Source of the DNA: an uncultured Leucobacter sp.
Lineage (GTDB): Bacteria > Actinomycetota > Actinomycetes > Actinomycetales > Microbacteriaceae
Direction: 5' to 3'
Length of the DNA stretch: 23,136 nt
Assembly: GCA_937967375.1 (NCBI GenBank)
Contig: CALCJF010000024.1
Coordinates: 1-23,136 of the forward strand
How positions within the stretch are numbered: the first letter of the stretch is position 1; the number at the start of each line of letters is the position of its first letter. The notes under the pieces were generated by a model that saw nothing but the letters and a program-made list of their open reading frames with translations, made no database searches and was not told where the DNA came from. A program made the translations under genes and the position numbers. This document shows, piece by piece, positions 1 to 8,099 of this stretch.

Positions 1-3
1 ATC

Positions 4-38
4 GAGGGGGCTGATCGTATGGTCAGCCCCCTCTTTTT
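4..38 (+). terminator. Rho-independent terminator of the upstream transcription unit
   Basis: A perfect 11-bp inverted repeat (GAGGGGGCTGA at 4-14 pairing with TCAGCCCCCTC at 23-33) encloses an 8-nt loop and is followed directly by TTTTT (34-38). This is a textbook intrinsic terminator for a rightward gene ending left of the window, and it insulates the Mrp operon. The minus strand has no comparable T-run next to the stem. Confidence 0.9.
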
Positions 39-128
39 CATTCCATGACACTTCTCAAACGCCCGCCGGGCTGAGATATCCCGACGGCGAACAACCCCGA
101 TACACGCGGCTCGCGCTCCTCGCTCCGA

Positions 129-134
129 TAGAAT
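129..134 (+). promoter_or_regulatory. Possible -10 box of the mnh (Mrp) operon promoter
   Basis: TAGAAT matches the sigma-A -10 consensus at 5 of 6 bases and lies 39 nt before the mnhA ATG, between the upstream terminator and the gene. That would give a leader of about 30 nt. No convincing -35 hexamer sits 16-18 nt upstream, so this is a weak call. The rest of 39-173 shows no ORF or RNA that I recognise. Confidence 0.35.
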
Positions 135-173
135 GGTCCAGATACATACAGAGAGTCGGGACGGAGGAAGTGC

Positions 174-3065
174 ATGGGGACGATAGCGACAATTCTGCTC
201 GCTCTGTCCTTTTCCGCGCTTCTGACCTACCCGATCGTGCGGCGCATGCGTCGCAACGGCTTCTTTCTCGCGGCCCTTCCGCTCGCGATCGCATTCGGAT
301 CGCTCCTTCAGGTCGGCGCTTCAGGCGACCCGGTTGTCGAGAAGCTGGAATGGTTGCCCCAGCTCGGGCTCGATCTTACGTTTCGCATGGATCAGCTTTC
401 GTGGTTGTTCGCACTGCTCGTAACCGGAGCGGGAACGCTCGTGTTGCTGTATTGCCGTAACTACTTCGACGACGAAGAAGAGGGTCTGGCTCGCTTCGCC
501 GCGGTCTTCCTCGGTTTCGGGGCGAGCATGCTCGGGCTAGTACTCGCCGATAACGTCTACCTGCTCTTCATCTTCTGGGAAGCCACGTCCGTCTTCTCGT
601 TTCTCTTGATCGCCCACGCTCACAAGAGGCGAACCAGTCGTTCATCGGCTCTGCAAGCGCTCATGGTGACCACCGCCGGCGGCCTCGTGATGCTTGTGGG
701 CCTAGTGCTCCTCGCAACCATGAGCGGCACGCCGAACCTCTCTGAGATCGTCGCGTCGCCACCTCAGGGTGCGATGGCGACGGTGTCGGTATATCTCGTG
801 CTCGTCGGTGCGCTTTCGAAATCGGCGATCTTCCCGTTCCATTTCTGGCTCCCGGGCGCTATGGCCGCGCCGACCCCGGTGAGCGCTTACCTGCACGCCG
901 CAGCCATGGTGAAGGCCGGCGTCTATCTCATAGCGAGGCTCGGGGAGGGTTTTGCCGAGGTGCCAGGGTATCGCGAGACCCTCGTGGTGCTCGGTGCGAT
1001 CACCATGATCGGAGGCGGGGTTCGTGCGCTTCGACAGTACGACGTAAAACTCATCGTCGCGCACGGTACGGTCAGCCAGCTCGGCATGCTGGTGATGGTG
1101 TTCGGAGTCGCCGAGCCGAACGTCGCGTTCGCTGGGCTCGCATTGCTCTTCGCGCACGCCCTCGCAAAGGCTCCACTCTTTCTGGTAGTCGGCATCGTTG
1201 ACCACCGCACCGGCACCCGTGACCTGCGTCGCCTCAGCGGCCTGGGCAGGCAGGCGCCCGGGCTCGCCACAATTGCGGTGCTTGCCTCGCTCAGCATGAT
1301 GGGCGTGCCGCCGCTGATCGGCTTCGTAGCGAAGGAGGCTGCATTCGCCGAACTCCTCGATGTGGGGCAGACGCTGCCCATCGCGGTGTTCGCGTTCGCC
1401 GTCGCAATGCTCGGAAGCGTGCTCACCGTCGCTTACATGCTGCGTTTCCTCTGGGGCACCTTCGCCACTAAGAAACAGGTGCAGCTGTGCACGATCATGC
1501 ACCATGACTCGCCAAGCACCCTGATCGCCCCAGCAATCTTTGTCGCTCTGACAGTGCTCGGCGGCATGCTCGCGCCACGCTTCGATGCGCTGCTGTGGCG
1601 CGCAATGCCTGGCACCGGCGCCGAGCACCTCGCGCTTTGGCATGGGTTCACGCTGCCGCTGGCTGCGTCAGCCATCGTGCTTGCTCTCGGTACCGTGCTC
1701 GCTATATTCCTCATCCGCGGTAATCGTGCCGTGCCCATAGTCTCTGAACGTTTCACGGCCTCGCACGTGTACTGGCTGCTCACGCATTGGCTCGACGTGC
1801 TCGCCGTGAGGCTGACTTCGCTCACGCAGCGAGGATCCCTTCCGTTCTACTTGGCAGTGATTCTTGCGGTAACCGCTGCAACTCTTGGCGGCACGATGAT
1901 TGCAACGACGAAGCTTCCCGCAGGCATGCCGCTGTTTACCTCACCGGTGCAGCTGCCAATCGCACTCATCATGATCGGCGCCGCATTCTTTGCGATGCGC
2001 GCACGCACGAGGTTTCAGGCGGTCGTGCTCGTCGGCGTGACTGGATACGGCATGGCGGCTATTTTTGCCCTGCATGGCGCGCCTGACCTCGCGCTGACCC
2101 AGGCGCTCGTCGAAACGGTCACACTCATCGCGTTCGTGCTCGTCATTCGCAGGCTGCCGCAGCGCATCACGCTGCGCGCCTCTCGTTGGAAGCGCTGGGT
2201 GCGCGCGGTGATCGGTGCTGCTGTGGGCCTCACCATCGGCACGCTCGTGCTCATCGCGATGGCGGCGCGATCCGCCGACCCGATCTCACTGCAACTGCCC
2301 GAGCTTGCTTACCTCGGCGGTCATGGTGCCAACGTGGTAAACGTGATGCTTGTTGACATTCGCGGCTGGGACACGCTTGGCGAGCTCTCAGTGATTCTTG
2401 CTGCTGCGACCGGTGTGGCTTCGCTCATGTTCTTGAGTACCCGCGTTGATACGCTGCCGAAGCTAGGGCGCCGCGATGCTCGATTGCAGGTGCAAGAACA
2501 CATTCGTCGTGTCAACGACCCGAAAGACCCGGTCGAGCGTCGTACCTGGATGCTCGCGGGCCGTAACCTCGACCCGTCTCGTCGCTCGATCCTGCTTGAA
2601 GTGGTCGTGAGGCTGACCTTTCACGCCCTGATTCTGCTCTCGTTCTATCTGTTGCTCGTCGGACACAACTCGCCGGGAGGTGGCTTCGCAGGCGGCCTCG
2701 TCGCGGGCCTCGCGCTCGTCGCACGCTATCTCACCGGTGGTCGCGACGAATTAGGTGCCACCGTTCCTGTCGACGCGGGCCGCATTCTGGGGGCTGGTCT
2801 CGCTCTCGCAGCGACGATGGCAATTCTGCCGATCTTCTTCGGGCAGGCGGCCCTCTCCTCGGCCTGGATCGATCTCGATCTCGGCCCACTCGGCACGCTG
2901 CCACTCGTGACTTCAACGCTCTTCGACGTCGGTGTCTACCTTGTGGTGTTTGGTCTCGTGCTCGACGTGCTGCGTAGCCTCGGTGCCGAGATCGATAAGC
3001 AAGAAGAAAACGACCTCGAGACCGCGCTCGATGAGACCGCGACTTCCAGGGGAGGAGCCTCGTGA
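174..3065 (+). CDS. mnhA: Mrp-type Na+/H+ antiporter subunit A with fused subunit B domain
   Basis: This 963-residue polytopic membrane protein is the large subunit of the Mrp (MnhABCDEFG) cation/proton antiporter, which exchanges Na+ (sometimes K+) for H+ across the cytoplasmic membrane. The N-terminal two thirds is a NuoL-like proton-channel domain with the expected buried charges: Glu136 (FWEATS), Lys216 (LSKSAIFPFHFWLP), His223, His241 and Lys247. A DUF4040-like segment follows. Residues from about 805 onward form a complete MrpB domain with the hallmark GHNSPGGGFAGG. No separate mnhB follows, so A and B are fused, as in many actinobacteria. GGAGG at 163-167 lies 6 nt before the ATG. It is the first gene of the operon and overlaps mnhC by 4 nt. 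The C-terminal tail is acidic. Confidence 0.95.
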   Translation: MGTIATILLALSFSALLTYPIVRRMRRNGFFLAALPLAIAFGSLLQVGASGDPVVEKLEWLPQLGLDLTFRMDQLSWLFALLVTGAGTLVLLYCRNYFDDEEEGLARFAAVFLGFGASMLGLVLADNVYLLFIFWEATSVFSFLLIAHAHKRRTSRSSALQALMVTTAGGLVMLVGLVLLATMSGTPNLSEIVASPPQGAMATVSVYLVLVGALSKSAIFPFHFWLPGAMAAPTPVSAYLHAAAMVKAGVYLIARLGEGFAEVPGYRETLVVLGAITMIGGGVRALRQYDVKLIVAHGTVSQLGMLVMVFGVAEPNVAFAGLALLFAHALAKAPLFLVVGIVDHRTGTRDLRRLSGLGRQAPGLATIAVLASLSMMGVPPLIGFVAKEAAFAELLDVGQTLPIAVFAFAVAMLGSVLTVAYMLRFLWGTFATKKQVQLCTIMHHDSPSTLIAPAIFVALTVLGGMLAPRFDALLWRAMPGTGAEHLALWHGFTLPLAASAIVLALGTVLAIFLIRGNRAVPIVSERFTASHVYWLLTHWLDVLAVRLTSLTQRGSLPFYLAVILAVTAATLGGTMIATTKLPAGMPLFTSPVQLPIALIMIGAAFFAMRARTRFQAVVLVGVTGYGMAAIFALHGAPDLALTQALVETVTLIAFVLVIRRLPQRITLRASRWKRWVRAVIGAAVGLTIGTLVLIAMAARSADPISLQLPELAYLGGHGANVVNVMLVDIRGWDTLGELSVILAAATGVASLMFLSTRVDTLPKLGRRDARLQVQEHIRRVNDPKDPVERRTWMLAGRNLDPSRRSILLEVVVRLTFHALILLSFYLLLVGHNSPGGGFAGGLVAGLALVARYLTGGRDELGATVPVDAGRILGAGLALAATMAILPIFFGQAALSSAWIDLDLGPLGTLPLVTSTLFDVGVYLVVFGLVLDVLRSLGAEIDKQEENDLETALDETATSRGGAS

Positions 3066-3532
3066 CGCTTTCTGTTCCCCTCGTGCTCGTCGCCGTGATG
3101 GTGGTGCTCTTCGCCATCGGCGTGTACCTGTTGCTCGATCGCAGCCTGACACGAGTGCTGCTCGGGTTCTTGCTCGTCGGCAACGCTACCAACCTGCTGA
3201 TTTTTCTCACCTCGGGTGCGTTCGGTACGGCGCCCATCTACGGTCATGCCCAACCACTCGATATGAGCGACCCGCTGCCGCAGGCTTTCATTCTGACTGC
3301 GATCGTGATCACCTTTGGTGTGAGCGCGTTCATGCTCGCGCTGATCTACCGTAGCTGGCGACTGGCGAGGGAGGGCGAAGACGCGGTGGTCGATGACGCC
3401 CACGATCTCGAGCTTGTCGACGCCGAAACGCTCACCACCGACGAGGTTACCGACGAAGAACTCGAGCGAGAACCCGAATTCGACGAGCTTGGGTCGGACG
3501 CAGACGAAGACACGAGAGAGGGGCAGGCATGA
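3062..3532 (+). CDS. mnhC: Mrp antiporter subunit C (NuoK-like)
   Basis: This 156-residue subunit resembles NuoK and packs between the A and D subunits of the Mrp antiporter. Residues 1-105 hold three hydrophobic helices. The family features LLIFLTSG and DPLPQAFILTAIVI, typical of MnhC, are clear. The GTG start overlaps the mnhA stop as GTGA and is preceded by GGGGAGGAG, indicating translational coupling. Unusually, the last 45 or so residues form a highly acidic, probably disordered cytoplasmic tail (runs such as TDEVTDEELEREPEFDE). Many MnhC proteins, typically about 110-120 residues, lack such a tail. Confidence 0.93.
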   Translation: MTLSVPLVLVAVMVVLFAIGVYLLLDRSLTRVLLGFLLVGNATNLLIFLTSGAFGTAPIYGHAQPLDMSDPLPQAFILTAIVITFGVSAFMLALIYRSWRLAREGEDAVVDDAHDLELVDAETLTTDEVTDEELEREPEFDELGSDADEDTREGQA

Positions 3533-5232
3533 TTTCGCTGATCCCGCTCGTGGTGCTGATCCCGCTGGGCAGCGCAGCGCTCGCCCTTGCGCTGCCTGGC
3601 CGCCGTCGCGCGCAGCAGCTGATCACGGTGATCGCTCTTGTCGCGGTGGTGGCATTGAGCGGCGCCTTCATGTGGATCGTCGATCAGCAGGGCGCTCTCG
3701 TGATGCAGGTGGGCGGCTGGGCCGCGCCATTCGGTATTTCTTTGGTCGTGGATCGCCTCAGCGCGCTGATGCTGACCGTGTCGGCGGTCGTGCTGCTCGG
3801 CGTGCTGCTCTTCTCGCTCGGCCAGGGTCTCGCTGACGGCGACGACGAAACGCCGGTGTCGATCTACTACCCGACCTATCTGGTGCTCGGCGCAGGCGTG
3901 TGCAACGCGTTCATCGCGGGCGACCTGTTCAACCTGTACGTCGGTTTCGAGATTCTGCTCGTCGCAAGCTACGTGCTCATCACGCTTGGCGGCACGGGCC
4001 CCCGTATTCGAGCGGGCGTCACCTACGTCGTGGTCTCGCTCGTATCGTCGATCCTTTTTCTTGTCTCGATCGGCCTCGTGTATGCGGCGACCGGTACCGT
4101 GAATATCGCGCAGCTCACGCTGCGCGTCGCCGAGCTTCCGAGCAACGTGCAGCTGCTGTTGAACCTCGCACTGCTCATCGCGTTTGGCATCAAAGCCGCG
4201 ATCTTCCCGCTCGCCTTCTGGCTGCCCGACTCGTACCCGACCGCGCCGGCCCCCGTTACCGCGGTGTTCGCGGGCCTGCTGACCAAAGTTGGCGTCTACG
4301 CGATCATTCGCGCCCAGACCCAGATCTTTCCGCAGTCGAGCGTCGACCAGCTGTTGCTGGTGATCGCCGCGCTCACTCTGCTTGTCGGCATCCTCGGCGC
4401 GGTGTCGCAGCTCGACATTAAGCGTTTGCTCTCGTTCACGCTGATCAGCCACATCGGCTATTTGATCTTTGGCATCGGCATGGCGACGAGCGCTGGGTAT
4501 GCGGCGACCATCTTCTACGTCGCGCACCACATCATTGTGCAGACCACCCTCTTTCTCGCGGTGGGCTTGATCGAACGGCAGGGAGGCACCACCTCGCTCA
4601 CGTCGCTCGGAGGCATGCTGCGGGCGGCCCCGGTTGTGGCCGTACTGTTTTTCATTCCGATGCTCAACCTCGGCGGCATTCCGCCGTTCTCGGGGTTCAT
4701 CGGCAAACTGGGACTCTTCACCGCTGCTGCCGAGCTCGGCACCCCGGGCGCATACTGGCTGATGGGAGTCGGGGCGCTGGTATCGCTGCTGACACTCTAC
4801 GCACTCGCCAGGGCGTGGAGCCTCGCGTTCTGGCGCACCAGGGCGGCCGCGCTCGGGGGCGCGAACGCGCCGGTGCCGAACACCCCCGAGGGGCTCATGC
4901 TGCAGGGCCGCGAGGTGGCGCTGATCGAGCACCTGCACGATGCGCCTGATGCCATGCCGCTGCAGGAACAGCGAGAGACGCCGGCGCTCATGATCGCTGC
5001 GACCGCCGGCATGGTAGCGGTGAGCGTGCTGCTCACGGTTGCGGCTGGCCCGCTCTATGCCTACGCCACGCGAGCGGGGGAGCAGCTAGCCGCGCCTGAG
5101 CAATTCGTCTCAGCGGTGCTCGACAACCCCAATAACGTCTCGAGCGGCAGCGGCAAGAACGAAATCGATGGCTACGATCCTCGTCAGAGCGAATCTGGCG
5201 CGGGCACGAACCAGGCCGGTGATGCCTCGTGA
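3529..5232 (+). CDS. mnhD: Mrp antiporter subunit D (NuoN/NuoM-like)
   Basis: This 567-residue membrane protein is the second proton-channel-like subunit of the Mrp complex. It carries the buried charges expected of the family: Glu141 (GFEILLVASY), Lys222 (GIKAAIFPLAFWLPDSYPTA) and Lys253 (LLTKVGVYAII), plus KRLLSFTLISHIGY and the GGIPPFSGFIGKLGLF motif. A hydrophilic segment follows the late GALVSLLTLYALARAWS helix, then one more helix and a polar C-terminal tail rich in N, S, G and D. Its ATG overlaps the mnhC stop (ATGA) and its own stop overlaps mnhE (GTGA). Confidence 0.95.
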   Translation: MISLIPLVVLIPLGSAALALALPGRRRAQQLITVIALVAVVALSGAFMWIVDQQGALVMQVGGWAAPFGISLVVDRLSALMLTVSAVVLLGVLLFSLGQGLADGDDETPVSIYYPTYLVLGAGVCNAFIAGDLFNLYVGFEILLVASYVLITLGGTGPRIRAGVTYVVVSLVSSILFLVSIGLVYAATGTVNIAQLTLRVAELPSNVQLLLNLALLIAFGIKAAIFPLAFWLPDSYPTAPAPVTAVFAGLLTKVGVYAIIRAQTQIFPQSSVDQLLLVIAALTLLVGILGAVSQLDIKRLLSFTLISHIGYLIFGIGMATSAGYAATIFYVAHHIIVQTTLFLAVGLIERQGGTTSLTSLGGMLRAAPVVAVLFFIPMLNLGGIPPFSGFIGKLGLFTAAAELGTPGAYWLMGVGALVSLLTLYALARAWSLAFWRTRAAALGGANAPVPNTPEGLMLQGREVALIEHLHDAPDAMPLQEQRETPALMIAATAGMVAVSVLLTVAAGPLYAYATRAGEQLAAPEQFVSAVLDNPNNVSSGSGKNEIDGYDPRQSESGAGTNQAGDAS

Positions 5233-5804
5233 CCGAGGTTACGCCTGTGAGCAAACGAAAGGCTCGTCGTGAGCGACGCGCGGGCTCGCTGCTGCGCTTA
5301 CACGAGCTGCCGCTGCTGCTCGGCCTGCTGCTGACGTGGATGCTGCTTTGGCGCGAGTTTTCGTGGCTGTCGCTCGTGAGCGGTGTCGTGGTGTCGATCA
5401 TCGCGATGCGCCTGTTCTACCTGCCGCCGGTGGTCCTCGCCGGCCGATTCAACGTTTGGTGGGCGCTGCGCTACCTCGGGTACTTTCTGTGGCACCTTGC
5501 GCTTGCCTCAGTGCAGGTGGCGTGGCTGGCGATCAGGCCCGGCCCACCCCCGCGCACAGCAATTATCGCGGCCCGGCTGCGCACGCGATCCGAGTTTGTG
5601 CTGACGCTCGTGGCGCTGACGATCTCGCTGATCCCTGGTTCGCTCGTGGTCGAGGTCGACAGGTTCGGCTCGACGCTTTACCTGCACGTGCTGAACACGC
5701 CGACGCAGCGTGAGATTCGTCTCATGCGCGCCCAGATTGCCCGCATCGAGGGGTTGCTCGTGCGTACCCTAGGCTCGCGCGCAGAAGTGGAGGCGATGAA
5801 ATGA
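5229..5804 (+). CDS. mnhE: Mrp antiporter subunit E
   Basis: This 191-residue protein has a basic N-terminus (KRKARRERR), several hydrophobic helices in residues 20-110, and the conserved MnhE C-terminal block with SLIPGSLVVEVDR and LYLHVLNT. MnhE is an accessory membrane subunit needed for assembly and activity of the Mrp complex. The GTG start overlaps the mnhD stop by 4 nt, and the stop overlaps mnhF as ATGA. The length and motifs are normal for the family, apart from a slightly extended, positively charged N-terminus. Confidence 0.93.
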   Translation: MTEVTPVSKRKARRERRAGSLLRLHELPLLLGLLLTWMLLWREFSWLSLVSGVVVSIIAMRLFYLPPVVLAGRFNVWWALRYLGYFLWHLALASVQVAWLAIRPGPPPRTAIIAARLRTRSEFVLTLVALTISLIPGSLVVEVDRFGSTLYLHVLNTPTQREIRLMRAQIARIEGLLVRTLGSRAEVEAMK

Positions 5805-6154
5805 GTCTGTTCCATACCGTTGCTGCGGGGATCGTCATCAGCGGTCTCGCGCTGACCGCGTTCGCCGCGCTGATTCGTATCGTGCGGGGGCCGACCATTC
5901 TCGACCGCATGGTCGCGTCTGATGTGCTGCTCACTACACTGATGCTCGCCGTCGGCAGCCATATGGCGCTTACTGGCCGCACCGAGAACATTCCGGTGAT
6001 GGTCTCGATTGCGGCGACTGCGGTGCTCGCGACGATCGTGGTCGCGAGGTACGTGCGTCGCCGAGCGATGACGGCTTCGACTGCTGCGAGCCCGTCAAGC
6101 GCAACGAAGCCCACCGGCAGTGCGGGGCGAGGATCGGGGGCCGAAGATGCTTGA
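5801..6154 (+). CDS. mnhF: Mrp antiporter subunit F
   Basis: This 117-residue protein has three hydrophobic helices and the MnhF signature IVRGPTILDRMVASDVL, with conserved Asp residues, followed by a helix ending in VVARYVRRR. The C-terminal 25 residues (TAASPSSATKPTGSAGRG region) are polar and low in complexity. MnhF is a small integral membrane subunit implicated in cation handling by the Mrp complex. The ATG overlaps the mnhE stop by 4 nt, and the 3' end overlaps mnhG by 8 nt. Confidence 0.92.
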   Translation: MSLFHTVAAGIVISGLALTAFAALIRIVRGPTILDRMVASDVLLTTLMLAVGSHMALTGRTENIPVMVSIAATAVLATIVVARYVRRRAMTASTAASPSSATKPTGSAGRGSGAEDA

Positions 6155-6503
6155 GACCGTGCTCGATGCGCTCTCGCTCGTGTGCCTCATTGCCGCGGCC
6201 GGCTTCTCGGTCGCCGCCGGCATCGGGCTGCTGCGGTTTCCCGATGTGCTGAGCCGCCTGCACGCTGCGACAAAGCCACAGATCTTTGGCCTGCTGCTCG
6301 TGATCGCCGCCATCTCGCTACACGAGCGCTCTTGGACCGCGCTCGCGACGCTTCTCCCGGTGTTCGTGTTTCAGGCGCTCACGTCTCCGGTGGCGGCGCA
6401 CATGGTCGGCCGTGCCGCCTATCGCACGGGCCAGCTCGATGACGAGTCGCTCGTCATCGATGAGCTGGCTCCGGCGGTCGAGCGTTCGGATCGGCTGGGA
6501 TAG
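6147..6503 (+). CDS. mnhG: Mrp antiporter subunit G
   Basis: This subunit of about 118 residues carries the MnhG signature IGLLRFPDVLSRLHAATKPQ followed by two hydrophobic helices. It completes the Mrp antiporter as the last gene of the operon. I chose ATG 6147 (MLETVLDAL) because family members start just before the first helix and a G-rich stretch (GAGGATCGGGGG) precedes it. An in-frame GTG at 6120 would add nine charged residues. The stop lies only 13 nt from the stop of the convergent permease gene, with no visible terminator between, so the two transcripts probably overlap as antisense RNA. Confidence 0.92.
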   Translation: MLETVLDALSLVCLIAAAGFSVAAGIGLLRFPDVLSRLHAATKPQIFGLLLVIAAISLHERSWTALATLLPVFVFQALTSPVAAHMVGRAAYRTGQLDDESLVIDELAPAVERSDRLG

Positions 6504-6516
6504 TCCACCCGAGTGC

Positions 6517-8037
6517 CTATTCGTCGGGAACGAGAATCGGCGTGTCTCGGTTGAGGCTCTGGCGCGCGAAGAACGGCTTCGAGTTCGGGCGCAGCCACCA
6601 CATGCCCATGAGCACGAAGCCGAGCAGAATCGCGCCGATGCCGATCACGAAGGCCCCGCCGATCCCGAGCAGCACGGTCTCGCTGTAGTCGGTGCTCCAC
6701 ATGTCGATCGCAGACTGCACGAACGCGTAGCTCAGCATGAGGCCGCCGAGCGCGGGCAGAATGCCGCGCATCCAGAGATTGCGCGCGCTGTCGCGCAGGG
6801 TGTCTTTGAAGTACCAGACGCACGCGAACGAGGTGATCGCGTAGTAGAGCGCGACCGCGAGGCCCATCGAGGTCAGCGAATCGGCGAGCATGTCTTCAGA
6901 GAGGATCGACATACCAACGTAGTAGATGATCGCGGTGAGGCCCATGAGCGTGGTCGAGAACCAAGGCGTCTTGAATTTCGGGTGCAGTTCGGCGAACTTC
7001 GCGGGCAGCGCCCGGTAGACCGCCATCGAGAGGGTGCCGCGCGCGGTTGGCAGAATGGTGGTCTGCGTCGAAGAGGCGGCCGAGAGCATCACGCCGAGAA
7101 TCAAGAACCAGCCCCACGGCCCGAAGAGCGCCCCGCCGAGCACCGAGAACACGTCATCGATGCTCTCGGGGTTGGTAAGCCCGTAGCCCTCGGAACCGAA
7201 GCCCGCGAACATCATCGCCACGATCGAGATGCCGACGTAGAGCACGATGAGAATGGCGATGCTCGAGAGCGCAGCGCGGCCGGGCGTCTTGCGCGGGTTC
7301 TTCGTTTCTTCGTTGAGCGCGAGGCAGGTATCCCAGCCCCAGTAGATGAAGAGTGCGAGCAGCACAGCCTCGATGAAGCCCGACCACGACGTCAGCTCTG
7401 CCGGGTTGAACCAGTTCCAGTCGAAGGCGATTGAGCCCGCGTTGCTACCGTTTGTCGCGTTCACGAGAGCGAGCACACCGAAGAGCACCATTGCGAGCAT
7501 CTGAATCGTCATGAGCACCATCTGCAGGCGCTCGCCCATCTGTACGCCAATCGTGCTGATGAATGTCATGATTGCCATGCACACCACCGAGGTCACGATC
7601 ACTACTGCGCGGTTGCTTGCGAACTCCTCGTTGCCGAGCAACAGCCAGAAGTATTTGCCGGTGATTTCGCCGACATTCGCGAGCACCATGATCGCTGACA
7701 CAGCAACGGCCCAGCCGCCGATCCACCCAGTGACCGGTCCGAACGCCTTCGCCCCCCACACGAATGTGGTGCCGCAGTCAGGCATCTCGCGGTTGAGTTC
7801 TTGGTAAGCGAACGCGGCGAAGATCATCGGTACACAGGCAACGATGAACACGAGCGGGGCCTGCGCGCCAACGGCGAGAATCACATAACCGAGAGTCGCA
7901 GCTAACGAGTAGAGGGGAGCGGTCGAGGCAAGGCCGATGACCGTCGAACCGACGACTCCGAGCGTGCCGCCATTGAGACCCTTGCCGACATGAATATGCC
8001 CGGTCTCCGTCGCGTTCTCGAGAGTGTGTTTCGCCAT
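6517..8037 (-). CDS. APC-superfamily amino-acid/amine permease
   Basis: This 506-residue protein has about 12 predicted membrane helices and the APC (amino acid-polyamine-organocation) pattern. Its first helix carries a helix-breaking GLASTAPLYS segment, followed by a family block containing FAYQELNREMPDCGTTFVW and later SWSGFIEAVLLALFIYWGWD. It would import or exchange an amino acid or related amine across the cytoplasmic membrane; the substrate cannot be read from the sequence. The start is supported by GAAGGAG (minus strand, 8044-8050) 6 nt upstream of the ATG. It lies 62 nt downstream of the TPR gene, so it could be co-transcribed, but it also has a plausible promoter of its own in that gap. 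Confidence 0.88.
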   Translation of the reverse strand: MAKHTLENATETGHIHVGKGLNGGTLGVVGSTVIGLASTAPLYSLAATLGYVILAVGAQAPLVFIVACVPMIFAAFAYQELNREMPDCGTTFVWGAKAFGPVTGWIGGWAVAVSAIMVLANVGEITGKYFWLLLGNEEFASNRAVVIVTSVVCMAIMTFISTIGVQMGERLQMVLMTIQMLAMVLFGVLALVNATNGSNAGSIAFDWNWFNPAELTSWSGFIEAVLLALFIYWGWDTCLALNEETKNPRKTPGRAALSSIAILIVLYVGISIVAMMFAGFGSEGYGLTNPESIDDVFSVLGGALFGPWGWFLILGVMLSAASSTQTTILPTARGTLSMAVYRALPAKFAELHPKFKTPWFSTTLMGLTAIIYYVGMSILSEDMLADSLTSMGLAVALYYAITSFACVWYFKDTLRDSARNLWMRGILPALGGLMLSYAFVQSAIDMWSTDYSETVLLGIGGAFVIGIGAILLGFVLMGMWWLRPNSKPFFARQSLNRDTPILVPDE

Positions 8038-8070
8038 GCTGCGCTCCTTCGGGCGGAAATGAACAACGTA

Positions 8071-8098
8071 ATCTTACGCGAGTTCATACACCTGTCGG
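8071..8098 (-). promoter_or_regulatory. Candidate promoter for the APC permease
   Basis: On the minus strand CCGACA (8093-8098) and TAAGAT (8071-8076) are separated by 16 nt, each matching the sigma-A consensus at 4 of 6 bases. The -10 lies about 33 nt before the permease ATG. This would allow expression independent of the YbjN-HSP90-TPR genes. It is called from pattern only. Confidence 0.4.
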
Positions 8099-8099
8099 T

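Noticed and set aside
3346..4938. Long minus-strand open frame of 530 codons opposite mnhC/mnhD
   Set aside because: Its product is rich in Arg, His, Gln and Glu without hydrophobic cores or motifs, typical of the antisense of a GC-rich membrane-protein gene. The plus-strand mnhC and mnhD are unambiguous.
6412..7434. Plus-strand open frame opposite the permease
   Set aside because: Low-complexity charged translation with no recognisable family; it is the antisense shadow of the APC permease.
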